Below, in pieces: positions 1-10,374 of a stretch of 64,000 bases of DNA (the first letter of the stretch is position 1; the number at the start of each line of letters is the position of its first letter). The DNA lies in NCBI RefSeq assembly GCF_000153045.1, contig NZ_CH724159.1, positions 475,259 through 539,258 on the forward strand, given 5' to 3'. Under the pieces are notes generated by a model. That model was not told the DNA's origin. It was given only the letters and a program-made list of their open reading frames with translations, and did not search any database. Made by a program: the position numbers and the translations under genes. Source of the DNA: Synechococcus sp. WH 5701 (GTDB lineage: Bacteria; Cyanobacteriota; Cyanobacteriia; PCC-6307; Cyanobiaceae).

Positions 1-466
1 CAACGACATCCTCATGCCGCTCGTCGCCCAGCGCCAGGGTCTCGAGCAACGGGCGGATCAGTTGGAGCGGCCGGAGTGGATCGTCGATGCGGGCCTGGCC
101 CCCTGGGGTGAGGGCCTGCTGCTGGGGCAGAGCAGCCTGATCAGGCCGGGCACCAGCTGTGGCGCCCCACCCCAGACCGCTGCTCTGGAGCTGGAGCTGC
201 GGCGGGCCTTGGGGCGGATTGATCCCCGCCTTGAGCAGGTGCCGGCCTGCTTTGAGCAGGTGCCCGTGAGCTTCTGCAGCAGTGGCCCACCTCTGGTGGG
301 TCCAGTGGCTGGGGCGCCTGGCCTCTGGCTGTTCGCCGGGCTGAGCAGCCCATTCGCCCTGGCGCCTGCCCTGGCCGAGCTATTGGCAGAAGCACTCAGC
401 GGCGAGCCGCGGGCCCTGGAGAGGCTGCCGGGGGCCACAACAGAGGCCAGTCCTGGCTGGGGTTGA
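1..466 (+). CDS. FAD-dependent oxidoreductase (DAO family), C-terminal part
   Basis: The gene enters from the left edge and is open from position 2 to the TGA at 464-466, so only about 154 residues are seen. The segment 'PLVGPVAGAPGLWLFAGL' near residues 100-120 matches the C-terminal FAD-contacting strand and helix of D-amino-acid-oxidase/glycine-oxidase-like flavoproteins, in which a Gly-rich stretch is followed by a helix ending 'LAELLAEAL'. The substrate cannot be told. The N-terminal Rossmann GxGxxG motif lies outside the window. The first ATG in view, at 14, is internal and not a real start. The neighbouring LCP gene converges on it. Confidence 0.6.
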   Translation, partial: NDILMPLVAQRQGLEQRADQLERPEWIVDAGLAPWGEGLLLGQSSLIRPGTSCGAPPQTAALELELRRALGRIDPRLEQVPACFEQVPVSFCSSGPPLVGPVAGAPGLWLFAGLSSPFALAPALAELLAEALSGEPRALERLPGATTEASPGWG

Positions 467-473
467 GCCTCAC

Positions 474-1388
474 TCAGAAGAGGAAGCGCTGGCGGTTGTC
501 GCCATCGATCGTCGTGGCATTGATGGCTTCCACGTCACGGGGGGGCCAGTCGGCCTCCCAGTAGCTGATGCCGTTGAGATCGAAGGGCCGGCCGCTCAGG
601 CGCTCTGCATCAAAGCGGGTGGTGGCCATGGCCGTGATCAGGCCGCCGATTTCCATCGGCCCCAGATCCGTTTTCAGGTCCTGGCCGGCCGCTCCGATCA
701 GGCTGGGCAGCCGCACCAGGTTCTCAGGGCGCGTCAGTTTGCTGAACAGGGCGGTCAGGACCAGTTTCTGACGGTCGATCCGGCCGATGTCACCCTCCTC
801 ATCATGGCGCCAGCGCAGGAATCCCTCCAGATCGCGGCCCTTGAGGGTCTGCAGGCCCGGCTGCAGGTCGATGTAGAGGCCCTGGCTGTTGTCGACGTAA
901 TACATGCGCTTGGGCACGTTCACCTCGACACCGCCAAGCACATCGCCCATGCGGCGGATCGCCCCCAGATTCACGAGCAGGTGGTGGTCGATCGGACGGC
1001 CCAGCCGCTCCGAGAGCTCCTGCTTGACCGCATCGGCTCCGCCATAGGCATAGAGGGCGTTGGCCTTGATGCCCCCGTAGCGGGCCGAGTCGATGTAGGT
1101 GTCTCTGGGCACCTGGGTGACATGGGTGACGCCGTTCTCGATGCGGATCGAAAACATCACATCAGTGTTGCCCCCACCCACGTCGGTGCCGAGCACCAGC
1201 ACATCGCGGCCATTGGCCCCCCAGGCGGCGAAGGGATTGCTGAGTTGGCCGGTGAGCTTGGCGGTCTGGGAGGCCCAGTCCTGGGGCAGCAACGAAGCCA
1301 GGGGACCGGAGAGGGCCAGACCTCCTCCCAGACCCATCAGCATCGCCAGAAAAATGGGAAGGGGGCGGGATCCTTGGCTGGAGGTCAT
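474..1388 (-). CDS. LytR-CpsA-Psr (LCP) family protein
   Basis: LCP enzymes sit in the cytoplasmic membrane with an outward domain and transfer polyprenyl-linked glycopolymers to the cell wall. Here a single membrane segment ('LPIFLAMLMGLGGGLALSG', about residues 9-30) is followed by the LCP core. The core shows 'VLVLGTDVGGGNTDVMF', 'VTQVPRDTYID', 'GGADAVKQEL', the Gly-Gly-Val/Asn strand and 'GFLRWRHDEEGDIGRIDRQ'; the Asp and Arg residues of these blocks bind Mg and pyrophosphate in the family. The reading frame extends to 1532, but the ATG at 1388 directly precedes the membrane anchor and gives the usual layout, so I chose it. Length is 304 aa. The exact acceptor polymer in a cyanobacterium is unknown. 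Confidence 0.85.
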   Translation of the reverse strand: MTSSQGSRPLPIFLAMLMGLGGGLALSGPLASLLPQDWASQTAKLTGQLSNPFAAWGANGRDVLVLGTDVGGGNTDVMFSIRIENGVTHVTQVPRDTYIDSARYGGIKANALYAYGGADAVKQELSERLGRPIDHHLLVNLGAIRRMGDVLGGVEVNVPKRMYYVDNSQGLYIDLQPGLQTLKGRDLEGFLRWRHDEEGDIGRIDRQKLVLTALFSKLTRPENLVRLPSLIGAAGQDLKTDLGPMEIGGLITAMATTRFDAERLSGRPFDLNGISYWEADWPPRDVEAINATTIDGDNRQRFLF

Positions 1389-1608
1389 CGGAACCTGGGG
1401 AGGTTGGCTCTTCAAGACCACAGCGCCGCAACTGTCGTGAAGACGACGGGAAGCCGGGTGGGGTCGTGGCCTGAAGAGCTGGGCATGAGCTTTTGTGACA
1501 GGGGGAGGGGTTTGGCCCTTTGTCACCTTCATTAACCTTATTTCATCCGGACCAATCGGCTCTCCTCCACCCAGGGGCAGTTTGTTCCAGTTCCCTGGCT
1601 GGACCCAC

Positions 1609-2250
1609 TCAGCTGGCGGGCGGTCCTCCCAGGCCCACCTGGCCGCGCACCAGCCGGCGGGCCTCGGGCAGGGCGGGGCTGAGGTCCATGGAGCCGAAGG
1701 CGGGCAGATTCTGGTGACGCAACCAGCTGCCCCAGTGGAACTCCAGGAAAGGCACCTGCGGCTGGGCGCGGATCAGACCCTCCTGCTTCAGTTTCCAGAC
1801 CAGGCTGCGGAAGGGGTCATCCTCCAGACCACCCAGGTCCATCGGCAGCCGCTCGGGCGGGAGGGGGCCCCGGCCTTCGCCATCACGCAGGTAGAGCCAA
1901 CCGCGGCGGTTCAGTTCCTCCAGGCAGTGGGCGCGGCTGGCTCCCACCAGTTCCAGCACCACCGAGCAGAAGGCCGTGGCGCTGGAATCCACCTCCATCA
2001 GGGCCCGCAACCGGTGGTGACGGTCGATCATCCAGTGCTCCCCGGCACTGCTCACCGCCACCGGTACCGGCCGGGTGCGCAGGTAGCGGCGACGCTCGGC
2101 CGCCGTTTCCCTGGCGAAATCACTGGCCCTGGAGCGCACCTCCGCCAGTCCCAGGCAGAGCTGGGTGGGCTGCAGCCTGCTGATGGGCAGCTCCAGCAGC
2201 TCCTGCCGGGCCAGGGGCGGCAGCTCAAAGGGACCGGATGTCTGGGCCAT
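1609..2250 (-). CDS. ParB/Srx-like fold protein
   Basis: The 213-aa protein contains 'WMIDRHHRLRALMEV' (about residues 73-87). This is the conserved GxHR-type strand-helix of the ParB/sulfiredoxin superfamily, preceded by a 'LPISRLQPTQ' segment like the ParB N-terminal strand. No helix-turn-helix is apparent, so it is not a typical chromosome-partitioning ParB; it resembles the ParB-like putative nuclease group. It is followed 60 bp downstream on the same strand by nothing coding until the LCP gene, and sits just after an ABC exporter gene. Substrate and function are unknown. Confidence 0.6.
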   Translation of the reverse strand: MAQTSGPFELPPLARQELLELPISRLQPTQLCLGLAEVRSRASDFARETAAERRRYLRTRPVPVAVSSAGEHWMIDRHHRLRALMEVDSSATAFCSVVLELVGASRAHCLEELNRRGWLYLRDGEGRGPLPPERLPMDLGGLEDDPFRSLVWKLKQEGLIRAQPQVPFLEFHWGSWLRHQNLPAFGSMDLSPALPEARRLVRGQVGLGGPPAS

Positions 2251-2310
2251 GGGCGAGGGGCCGCCGCCGCTGGGGACCTGGTGGAATCACATGACCCCAT
2301 GCTGGTGCAT

Positions 2311-4107
2311 TCAGGCCAGGAGCGCCTCGTCCTCGCGCAGGCCGGCCTGAACCCGCCAGAGCCGGGCGTAGGCGCCGCCGCGGCGCAACAGTTCGTCATG
2401 GCAGCCCTGCTCGACGATCCGGCCCTGTTCCATCACCACGATCCGATCGGCGTGACGCACGGTGCTGAGCCGGTGGGCGATCACCAGGGTGGTGCGCTCG
2501 GCGGTGATCAGCTCCAGTGAGCGCTGGATCGCTGCCTCCGTTTCATTGTCGACAGCGGCCGTGGCTTCATCGAGGATCAGCACTGGTGGATTCTTGAGAA
2601 TCGCCCGGGCCAGGGCAATACGTTGGCGTTGGCCACCTGAGAGCCGCTGCCCCCGTTCCCCTACCACGGTGTCGTATCCCTGGGGAAGCGCTTCGATGAA
2701 GCCACTGGCTTCGGCCAGGGATGCGGCTCGTGCAATCGCGGCCGGGCTGGCGGCAAAACTTCCGTAGGCGATGTTCTCGCCCACGCTTCCGTGAAAGAGG
2801 TACACGTCCTGGCTCACCAGGCCGATGGCATGGCGCAGGTCGCCCAGCTGCAGCTCCTGGATCGGCTGGTCATCCAGCAGGATCTCGCCCTGTTGCACGG
2901 CGTAGAGCCGCAGCAGCAGCTTCACCAGGGTGCTTTTGCCGGAGCCGGTGGCACCCACGATGCCCAGTGTGTGACCGGCTGGGACTGCCAGGGAGAAGTC
3001 GACCAGCAGGGGCTCCCGGCCGGCGTAGCCGAAACTCACCGAGCGAAACTCGATGGCGCCGCGCACGCCCGCCAGGGGCAGGGGACGCTCACCGCCAGGG
3101 ATCGCGATCGGTGTATCCAGCAGATCCAGCACCCGGTTGCTCGAGGCCATGGCCCGCTGGTAGTCGTCGAGGGTGCGCCCGAGGGTGGTGAGCGGCCACA
3201 GCAGACGCTGAGTGATGAACACCAGGAAGCTGTAGGAGCCCACGGCGATCGTGCCTCGCCAGGCCTGCAGTCCGCCGATGACCAGGATCGCCAGGAAGGC
3301 GAAGAGGATGGCGAATCGGATCAGGGGAATGAAAGCAGCTGACAGACGAATGGCCCGCTGGTTGGTGAGTCTGTAGGCCTCACTCTGGCCGCGGATTCGC
3401 TCCAGTTCCCAGGACTCGGCGGTATAACTCTTGATCGTGAGCATCCCAGCGAGATTGTTGGAGAGGCTGCTGTTGAGATCTCCAGCCCGTTCACGCACAT
3501 CGCGGTAGCGAGGAGCCAGCCGCTTCTGGAACAGAATCGAGCCCCAGAGAATCACTGGGATGGGCAGAAAGGCCACGCCGGCCACACCCGGAGAGATGGC
3601 CGCCATCACACCACCGACGGCCAGCACGGTGGTGGTCAGCTGCAGCAGTTCGTTGGCGCCATGGTCGAGAAAACGCTCGAGTTGATTGATGTCGTCGTTG
3701 AGGATGGCCATCAGCCGGCCGCTGCTTCCGGCCTCGAAGAACGCCATCTCCAGCTCCTGCAGGTGGCCATAGGCCTCCAGCCTGAGCTCGTGCTGCATGG
3801 TCTGGGCCAGGTTGCGCCAGAGCACCCCATAGAGGTATTCGAACAGTGATTCGGCGCTCCAGATCACAAAGGAAGCCACCGCCAGGGCCGTGAGCTGGGA
3901 GGGGACGGTCCTGAGCCCCAACTCCGCCAGCCAGGAGGTCTGCTGACGCACCACCACATCCACGGCGAGGCCGATCAGCACCGGTGGGGCCAGGTCGAAC
4001 AGTTTGTTCAGAACCGAGCAGCTCGAGGCCAGCCAGACGAGCCGGCGGTGAGGTCTCAGGGCTTCCAGCAGACGGCTGATCGGGGTGCGCGCTCGCGGGT
4101 GGGCCAT
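2311..4107 (-). CDS. ABC exporter, fused permease-ATPase (MsbA/MDR-like half transporter)
   Basis: At 598 aa it has the normal size of a half-transporter that works as a homodimer. Residues 1-330 form a type I exporter membrane domain with several hydrophobic helices. The ATPase domain carries Walker A 'GATGSGKST', a Q-loop in 'IGLVSQDVYLF', the signature 'LSGGQRQRIALARAIL', Walker B 'VLILDEATAAVD' and the H-loop 'TLVIAHRLSTVRHAD'. All catalytic residues look intact. Lipid, peptide or drug export are all possible, and the sequence does not decide between them. It begins just downstream of a decayed RNA-binding protein gene. Confidence 0.9.
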   Translation of the reverse strand: MAHPRARTPISRLLEALRPHRRLVWLASSCSVLNKLFDLAPPVLIGLAVDVVVRQQTSWLAELGLRTVPSQLTALAVASFVIWSAESLFEYLYGVLWRNLAQTMQHELRLEAYGHLQELEMAFFEAGSSGRLMAILNDDINQLERFLDHGANELLQLTTTVLAVGGVMAAISPGVAGVAFLPIPVILWGSILFQKRLAPRYRDVRERAGDLNSSLSNNLAGMLTIKSYTAESWELERIRGQSEAYRLTNQRAIRLSAAFIPLIRFAILFAFLAILVIGGLQAWRGTIAVGSYSFLVFITQRLLWPLTTLGRTLDDYQRAMASSNRVLDLLDTPIAIPGGERPLPLAGVRGAIEFRSVSFGYAGREPLLVDFSLAVPAGHTLGIVGATGSGKSTLVKLLLRLYAVQQGEILLDDQPIQELQLGDLRHAIGLVSQDVYLFHGSVGENIAYGSFAASPAAIARAASLAEASGFIEALPQGYDTVVGERGQRLSGGQRQRIALARAILKNPPVLILDEATAAVDNETEAAIQRSLELITAERTTLVIAHRLSTVRHADRIVVMEQGRIVEQGCHDELLRRGGAYARLWRVQAGLREDEALLA

Positions 4108-4111
4108 GACA

Positions 4112-4444
4112 TCAGGCGGCTGGGCATCGGCCGGGAGGGCCAGAGGCCATTAAAGAGGGTGTGGAGCCAGTGCCGGCCTGTTCACCGGTGGCCCGCCGCC
4201 ACCAAGCTCGCGAGGGCTGGCATTGTTGACATCGAATCATGTGACCCATCCACTCCGCATCCTGGAGATCGTGGATCGCTTTTTGCTCTGAGGCGTCGTC
4301 GGTCAGTTCAACGAAAGCGGAGCCGCTGTTGCGGCCGGTTTTGCGATCGAGCGGCAGGCTGCACTGACCGACTTTCACCGTATTGGCAGAAATATTGGCA
4401 GAAATATTGGCCGGTAAGAAGGACTGTATGTTTTGAATCGCTGC
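4112..4444 (-). pseudogene. RRM-type RNA-binding protein remnant
   Basis: The frame carries 'CSLPLDRKTGRNSGSAFVEL', which corresponds to the RNP-1 half of the cyanobacterial RRM (Rbp) family, followed by 'DDASEQKAIHDLQDAEWMGHMIR', the expected second helix and last strand. The N-terminal RNP-2 strand ('IYVGNLSF' type) is absent. In its place upstream are low-complexity codons made by a 12-bp tandem repeat, then a stop at 4445-4447. After 'MIR' the sequence no longer resembles an RRM. Only a GTG at 4376-4378 could start it. I read this as a broken rbp gene of the cold-inducible Gly-rich RNA-binding type, not a functional protein. Confidence 0.6.
4381..4411. repeat. 12-bp tandem repeat
   Basis: The unit 'ggcagaaatatt' occurs twice in full and begins a third time ('ggc'), preceded by a partial 'tatt'. 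It lies where the 5' half of the RRM gene should be and encodes a repeated Ala-Asn-Ile-Ser on the minus strand. It is AT-rich against GC-rich surroundings. Confidence 0.75.
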
Positions 4445-4636
4445 TCATGATACAGGGCGTGAGGCGGGGAAACGGTGTCCGAACTTCTCCGCTGCGTTCT
4501 GAGACACCGTTGAGCGCTTGCGTTGCAGCTTCTTTGGTCTGACCGACAGGCTCTTCAGAGCTTGATGGCGAAGCGTGAAGCGGAGTGGAAGCAAATCCAA
4601 GGAACGGAGCCTGCCGGGGAGGGATGACCCAATGTC

Positions 4637-4867
4637 ATGAAACCAAGACGCATTGATCCCGAAGCAATGGTTGCCCCTGTTCCCTGGAGCCTCGACTGGT
4701 GTGAGGACGGCGAGCTCGCCCCTCAGGATCGCTTCGATCTCCTGCAGACCCTGGTGCTCTGCGAGACACCGGAGGTTCAAGTCAGCCTGATCACCGCCAT
4801 CGAGACTCTTTCCTTCCGGCAGGTGAGTGTGCTTCACACCGACGATGTCACCGGGGTGTGTTCCTGA
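4637..4867 (+). CDS. small hypothetical protein with 'W-x-EDGEL' motif
   Basis: This 76-aa frame starts at ATG 4637. The segment 'PWSLDWCEDGELAPQDRFDLL' resembles 'TTDLHWQENGELHPDDVARL' in the small protein at 20571-20762: a hydrophobic-x-Trp, then acidic-Gly-Glu-Leu, then an acidic stretch and a helix. The shared pattern suggests a small family in this genome. No membrane segment, signal peptide or known domain is seen. Function is unknown. The opposite strand also has a long frame here, but it has no recognisable protein pattern. Confidence 0.45.
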   Translation: MKPRRIDPEAMVAPVPWSLDWCEDGELAPQDRFDLLQTLVLCETPEVQVSLITAIETLSFRQVSVLHTDDVTGVCS

Positions 4868-4899
4868 GCCAAGTCTGAGCCAAGCGCCCAGCTCAGAGC

Positions 4900-5259
4900 T
4901 CAGAGGCTGTAGCGGGCCATGGTGCGCTGGCGGCAGGTGCTCTGAGCCACATCAAGACCAGCGCCCTGGTTCACCTGATCCACGAAACAGGAGCAGGCGA
5001 AGGAGCCGAGCCCTGGCGGGGGAACCTTTCGTGCCGCCTGGAAGGCAGCACTCACGGTGGCTAGACAGAATTTGCTGACCTGCTCATCCTTCTGAGCAGT
5101 GCTGGCGGAGGCCTTGAGCAGAGTCTCGGCCTCCACGCCCCCCGCCAGGGTCAGATCAGTCAGGCCCGCCAGGGCAACGGTGGCCAGACGCAGGATCACT
5201 CCGGTGGAGGTGGAGGGAGTGCGCTGGCCTTTGGCCTTGGTGCTGGAGATCAGGGACAT
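4900..5259 (-). CDS. hypothetical protein, possibly exported, Cys-rich C-terminus
   Basis: The 119-aa product has a moderately hydrophobic stretch ('VILRLATVALAGLTDLTLAGGVEA', about residues 21-44) that could be a signal or membrane segment. The C-terminal part has four Cys in 'KFCLAT', 'FACSCFVDQV' and 'QSTCRQR', which could form disulphides outside the cytoplasm. It lies 41 bp downstream of the RNA helicase gene on the same strand. I do not recognise a family. Confidence 0.5.
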   Translation of the reverse strand: MSLISSTKAKGQRTPSTSTGVILRLATVALAGLTDLTLAGGVEAETLLKASASTAQKDEQVSKFCLATVSAAFQAARKVPPPGLGSFACSCFVDQVNQGAGLDVAQSTCRQRTMARYSL

Positions 5260-5300
5260 GGAGGGGCAAAGAGAACGCCGGATCGGCGTGCTGGGCTGAC

Positions 5301-7346
<2,046 letters not shown>

Positions 7347-7412
7347 AGGGTGAGCAATTATCGTAACACCCAGCCCTGAAGCTCCCCATACGGCTGCAGA
7401 ACAACCGGATGG

Positions 7413-7778
7413 TCAACCCAGGCGTCCGTAGTCGTCGGCGAAGCGCTCGATGTCGTCGTCGTTGAGGTCGTCGCCCCGTTGCACTTCCACGATCATCAGC
7501 CCCTGCTCGCCGGCGCTGGCCCGGTGAACTGCCCTCTTGGGGATGGTCAGGGTGACGCCCGGAGATGCGCTCAGCTGCCCGCCCTCACACTCCAGGACGC
7601 CATCGCCTTCGACGACCACCCAGTGTTCGCTGCGGTGGTGATGGCGTTGAAGGCTGATGCGGCTGGAAGGATGCAGCCACAGCCGCTTGATCAGGTAGCC
7701 CTTGGCACTGATGAGGATTTCGAACCAGCCCCAGGGGCGTTCGCTGCGGCGCTCGACTTCCCCGCCGGATTCCGCCAT
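7413..7778 (-). CDS. cupin, mannose-6-phosphate isomerase type II C-terminal domain
   Basis: The 121-aa protein is a stand-alone copy of the isomerase cupin found at the C-terminus of bifunctional mannose-1-P guanylyltransferase/isomerases. It shows 'RPWGWFEIL', then 'KRLWLHPSSRISLQRHHHRSEHW', where His and Glu are the predicted metal ligands, 'VVVEGDGVLE' and 'IPKRAVHRASAGEQGL'. It probably interconverts sugar phosphates or nucleotide-sugar precursors in the cytoplasm. No nucleotidyltransferase domain is attached. The small gene at 7785-8006 lies immediately upstream on the same strand. Confidence 0.8.
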   Translation of the reverse strand: MAESGGEVERRSERPWGWFEILISAKGYLIKRLWLHPSSRISLQRHHHRSEHWVVVEGDGVLECEGGQLSASPGVTLTIPKRAVHRASAGEQGLMIVEVQRGDDLNDDDIERFADDYGRLG

Positions 7779-7784
7779 CGCAGA

Positions 7785-8006
7785 TCAGTCGAAGGCGGCT
7801 GGTTTCCAGGCCTGGGCTCTGACCTGGCTGATTTCAGCGATCTTGTCGTGGGCGTGGAGACGTCGCTGAATCTGATTGCTGCAGCCCTGCCAGGTGGGGG
7901 GTGTGGTGCTGGCGTCGAAGCAGGCTTCGCTTCGGTCATCCAGCATCCGGCCCAGAGTCGGCTCCCCTCCCTGGGGTCCCGGCAGCAGGAGGTAATAGCG
8001 GATCAT
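7785..8006 (-). CDS. small hypothetical protein
   Basis: The reading frame runs to 8204, but its first 66 codons lie in the presumed 5' region of glnN on the other strand. The ATG at 8006 ('[16 protein letters not shown]') gives a compact 73-aa protein. It contains two Cys ('EACFDAS', 'WQGCSNQIQ') and a Lys/His-rich end. Six bp separate its stop from the downstream cupin start, which suggests co-transcription. I do not recognise a family. Confidence 0.45.
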   Translation of the reverse strand: MIRYYLLLPGPQGGEPTLGRMLDDRSEACFDASTTPPTWQGCSNQIQRRLHAHDKIAEISQVRAQAWKPAAFD

Positions 8007-8175
8007 GGGGACCGGGCTGGGGACAACTCCAGTCTGTCTCATCGCGGCATGGGCGTCAGCGCCCAAGTGCCCTGCTTTCAGCTCCAGAGCCATGGGCGCC
8101 CGGTGCCTCTGTAGCAACGGCTTCATCTCAGGGGTTGCCTGCCGACTTGGATGTCTTCCAGACACATGGTCTGAG

Positions 8176-10344
8176 ATGCCCAGCACCAATCGCCTTGCCG
8201 CCATTCAGCGCACCCAGGAGCGCCCCGCGACGGTCACGGCACCCATCGCCTCCCTTGATGAGATCTGGGCCGCTGACGTCTTCAATCTCTCGAAGATGAA
8301 GTCGTCCTTGCCCAAGGAGATCTTCAAGTCGGTTCAGAAGACCATCAAGGAGGGAGGCAAGCTCGATGTCAGCGTCGCCAACGTGGTGGCCCAGGCGATG
8401 AAGGACTGGGCCGTGAGCCGCGGTGCCCTCTACTACGCCCACGTCTTCTATCCGCTCACCAACTCCACCGCCGAGAAGCACGACGGTTTCATCTCCACCC
8501 AGAGCGACGGCTCCGCCATCTGTGAATTCACCGGCAAGGTGCTGGTGCAGGGCGAACCGGACGGCTCCTCCTTCCCCAACGGCGGCATTCGCTCCACCTT
8601 CGAGGCCCGTGGCTACACCGCCTGGGACATCACCAGCCCGGCCTTCCTGATGTCGACGCCCAATGGCGTCACCCTCTGCATCCCCACAGTCTTCGTGTCG
8701 TGGACCGGGGAGGCCCTCGACAAGAAAACGCCGCTGCTGCGCTCCAACGCGGCCATGAACAAGCAGGCCCAGCGTCTGCTGAAGCTCCTGGGAAACACCG
8801 ACGTGGCCCCGGTGAACTCCAGCTGTGGCGCTGAGCAGGAGTATTTCCTGGTGGACAGCGCCTTCGTGAGCCTCCGCCCCGACCTGCTGCTCTCGGGCCG
8901 CACCCTCTTCGGCAGCCCGTCCCCCAAGGGACAGCAATTCGACGATCACTATTTCGGTGCGATCCCCCAGCGGGTCCAGGTCTTCATGCAGGACGTGGAG
9001 TACCAGATGTACCGGCTGGGCATTCCCGCCAAGACTCGCCATAACGAAGTGGCGCCTGGTCAGTTCGAGCTGGCCCCCTTCTTTGAGGCGGCCAACGTGG
9101 CCACCGACCACCAGCAGCTGACCATGACGTTGCTGAAGAACACGGCGCGCAAGCACGGCATGAACTGCCTGCTGCACGAGAAGCCCTTCGAGGGTATCAA
9201 CGGCTCCGGCAAGCACGTGAACTGGTCGGTGGGTAACGCCACCCAGGGCAACCTGCTCGATCCCGGCAGCAGCCCCGAGGAGAACATGCAGTTCCTGCTG
9301 TTCTGTGGAGCAGTGATCCGTGGCGTTCATCTCTACGGACCACTGCTGCGTGCCGTGGTGGCCACGGCGGGCAATGATCACCGCCTGGGTGCCAACGAAG
9401 CCCCTCCGGCGATCATCTCCGTGTACCTCGGCAGCCAGCTGGAGGAGGTCTACACGATGATCAAGAACGGCAACATCGGCAGCACCGATCACGGTGGCCT
9501 GATGCAGCTGGGTGTCGACACCCTGCCGGAGTTCCCCAAGGATCCCGGCGATCGCAACCGCACCTCCCCCTTCGCCTTCACCGGCAACCGCTTCGAATTC
9601 AGGGCCGTGGGCTCGAACCAGTCGGTGGCTGGCCCGCTCGTGGCCATGAACACGATGCTGGCCGATTCGCTCCAATACATCTGCAATGAGATGGAGGCCA
9701 AGATGGCCGCCGGAGCCAGCCTGGAGGACGCCGCCTCGTCCGTGCTCAAGACGATCATGGAAGAGCATGGCAACGTCGTTTTCGGCGGCGACGGCTACTC
9801 CAGCGAGTGGCACCAGATGGCGGTTAACGAGCGGGGTCTTGAGAACCTGCCCACCACTGCCGATGCCCTGCTCGTGCTTGAGCGCGACTCCATCAAGGAC
9901 CTGTTCTCGCGCATGGGGGTACTCACCCCGGTGGAGCTGCAGAGCCGCTTCGAGGTCTATGCCGAGCAGTACGTGCTGGCGGTGGAAGTGGAGGCCAAGC
10001 TGGCCCTGCAGATCGCCCGCACCCAGGTCTATCCCGCGGTGATGGAGTATCTCGGCAGTCTGGCCAATTCCCTGCGCTACCAGGAAGATCTGGGCCTTCC
10101 CCCCGATCGTGCCATGGCCGGCCGTATCGCCAGCCTCAACCAGGAGCTCCTGGCCAACTGCACGGCACTGGAGTCGGCCCTGCCGAATCCCCCCCACGGC
10201 CCAGTCGCCCACATGCGCCACTGTGCCGACACCCTGCTGCCGCTGATGCACAAGATCCGCGAGGCCGTCGACGGCCTCGAGACCCTGGTGGATGACAACA
10301 CCTGGCCGCTGCCCACCTACCAGGAGATGCTGTTCGTCCGCTGA
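8176..10344 (+). CDS. glnN: glutamine synthetase type III
   Basis: Glutamine synthetase makes glutamine from glutamate, ammonium and ATP. The 722-aa length is that of the large GSIII class, not the ~470-aa GlnA. GSIII marks include '[18 protein letters not shown]', '[10 protein letters not shown]', '[17 protein letters not shown]', '[16 protein letters not shown]' and '[23 protein letters not shown]', covering the glutamate-, metal- and ATP-binding parts of the family. The frame is open to 8005, but the ATG at 8176 ('[14 protein letters not shown]') gives the family length. In several cyanobacteria glnN is induced by nitrogen starvation; I see no convincing NtcA site here. A hairpin follows the stop. 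Confidence 0.95.
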   Translation: MPSTNRLAAIQRTQERPATVTAPIASLDEIWAADVFNLSKMKSSLPKEIFKSVQKTIKEGGKLDVSVANVVAQAMKDWAVSRGALYYAHVFYPLTNSTAEKHDGFISTQSDGSAICEFTGKVLVQGEPDGSSFPNGGIRSTFEARGYTAWDITSPAFLMSTPNGVTLCIPTVFVSWTGEALDKKTPLLRSNAAMNKQAQRLLKLLGNTDVAPVNSSCGAEQEYFLVDSAFVSLRPDLLLSGRTLFGSPSPKGQQFDDHYFGAIPQRVQVFMQDVEYQMYRLGIPAKTRHNEVAPGQFELAPFFEAANVATDHQQLTMTLLKNTARKHGMNCLLHEKPFEGINGSGKHVNWSVGNATQGNLLDPGSSPEENMQFLLFCGAVIRGVHLYGPLLRAVVATAGNDHRLGANEAPPAIISVYLGSQLEEVYTMIKNGNIGSTDHGGLMQLGVDTLPEFPKDPGDRNRTSPFAFTGNRFEFRAVGSNQSVAGPLVAMNTMLADSLQYICNEMEAKMAAGASLEDAASSVLKTIMEEHGNVVFGGDGYSSEWHQMAVNERGLENLPTTADALLVLERDSIKDLFSRMGVLTPVELQSRFEVYAEQYVLAVEVEAKLALQIARTQVYPAVMEYLGSLANSLRYQEDLGLPPDRAMAGRIASLNQELLANCTALESALPNPPHGPVAHMRHCADTLLPLMHKIREAVDGLETLVDDNTWPLPTYQEMLFVR

Positions 10345-10352
10345 ACCTGTCC

Positions 10353-10374
10353 GGCTGCCCTCAGGCGGGCAGCC
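10353..10374. terminator. hairpin between convergent glnN and recD
   Basis: A perfect 7-bp stem ('ggctgcc' / 'ggcagcc') with an 8-nt loop lies just after the glnN stop and covers the recD stop codon. It could terminate transcription from both sides. There is no clear T-tract on either strand, so support is structural only. Confidence 0.35.

Noticed and set aside
4445-4837. A 130-codon minus-strand frame over the small gene at 4637.
   Set aside because: It has no family pattern, and the plus-strand frame shares a motif with another gene in the window.
8111-8124. NtcA-like site (GTA, 8 bases, TTC) upstream of glnN.
   Set aside because: The second half is TTC instead of TAC, and there is no TAN3T box at the right distance. 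It could be chance in a 170-bp leader.
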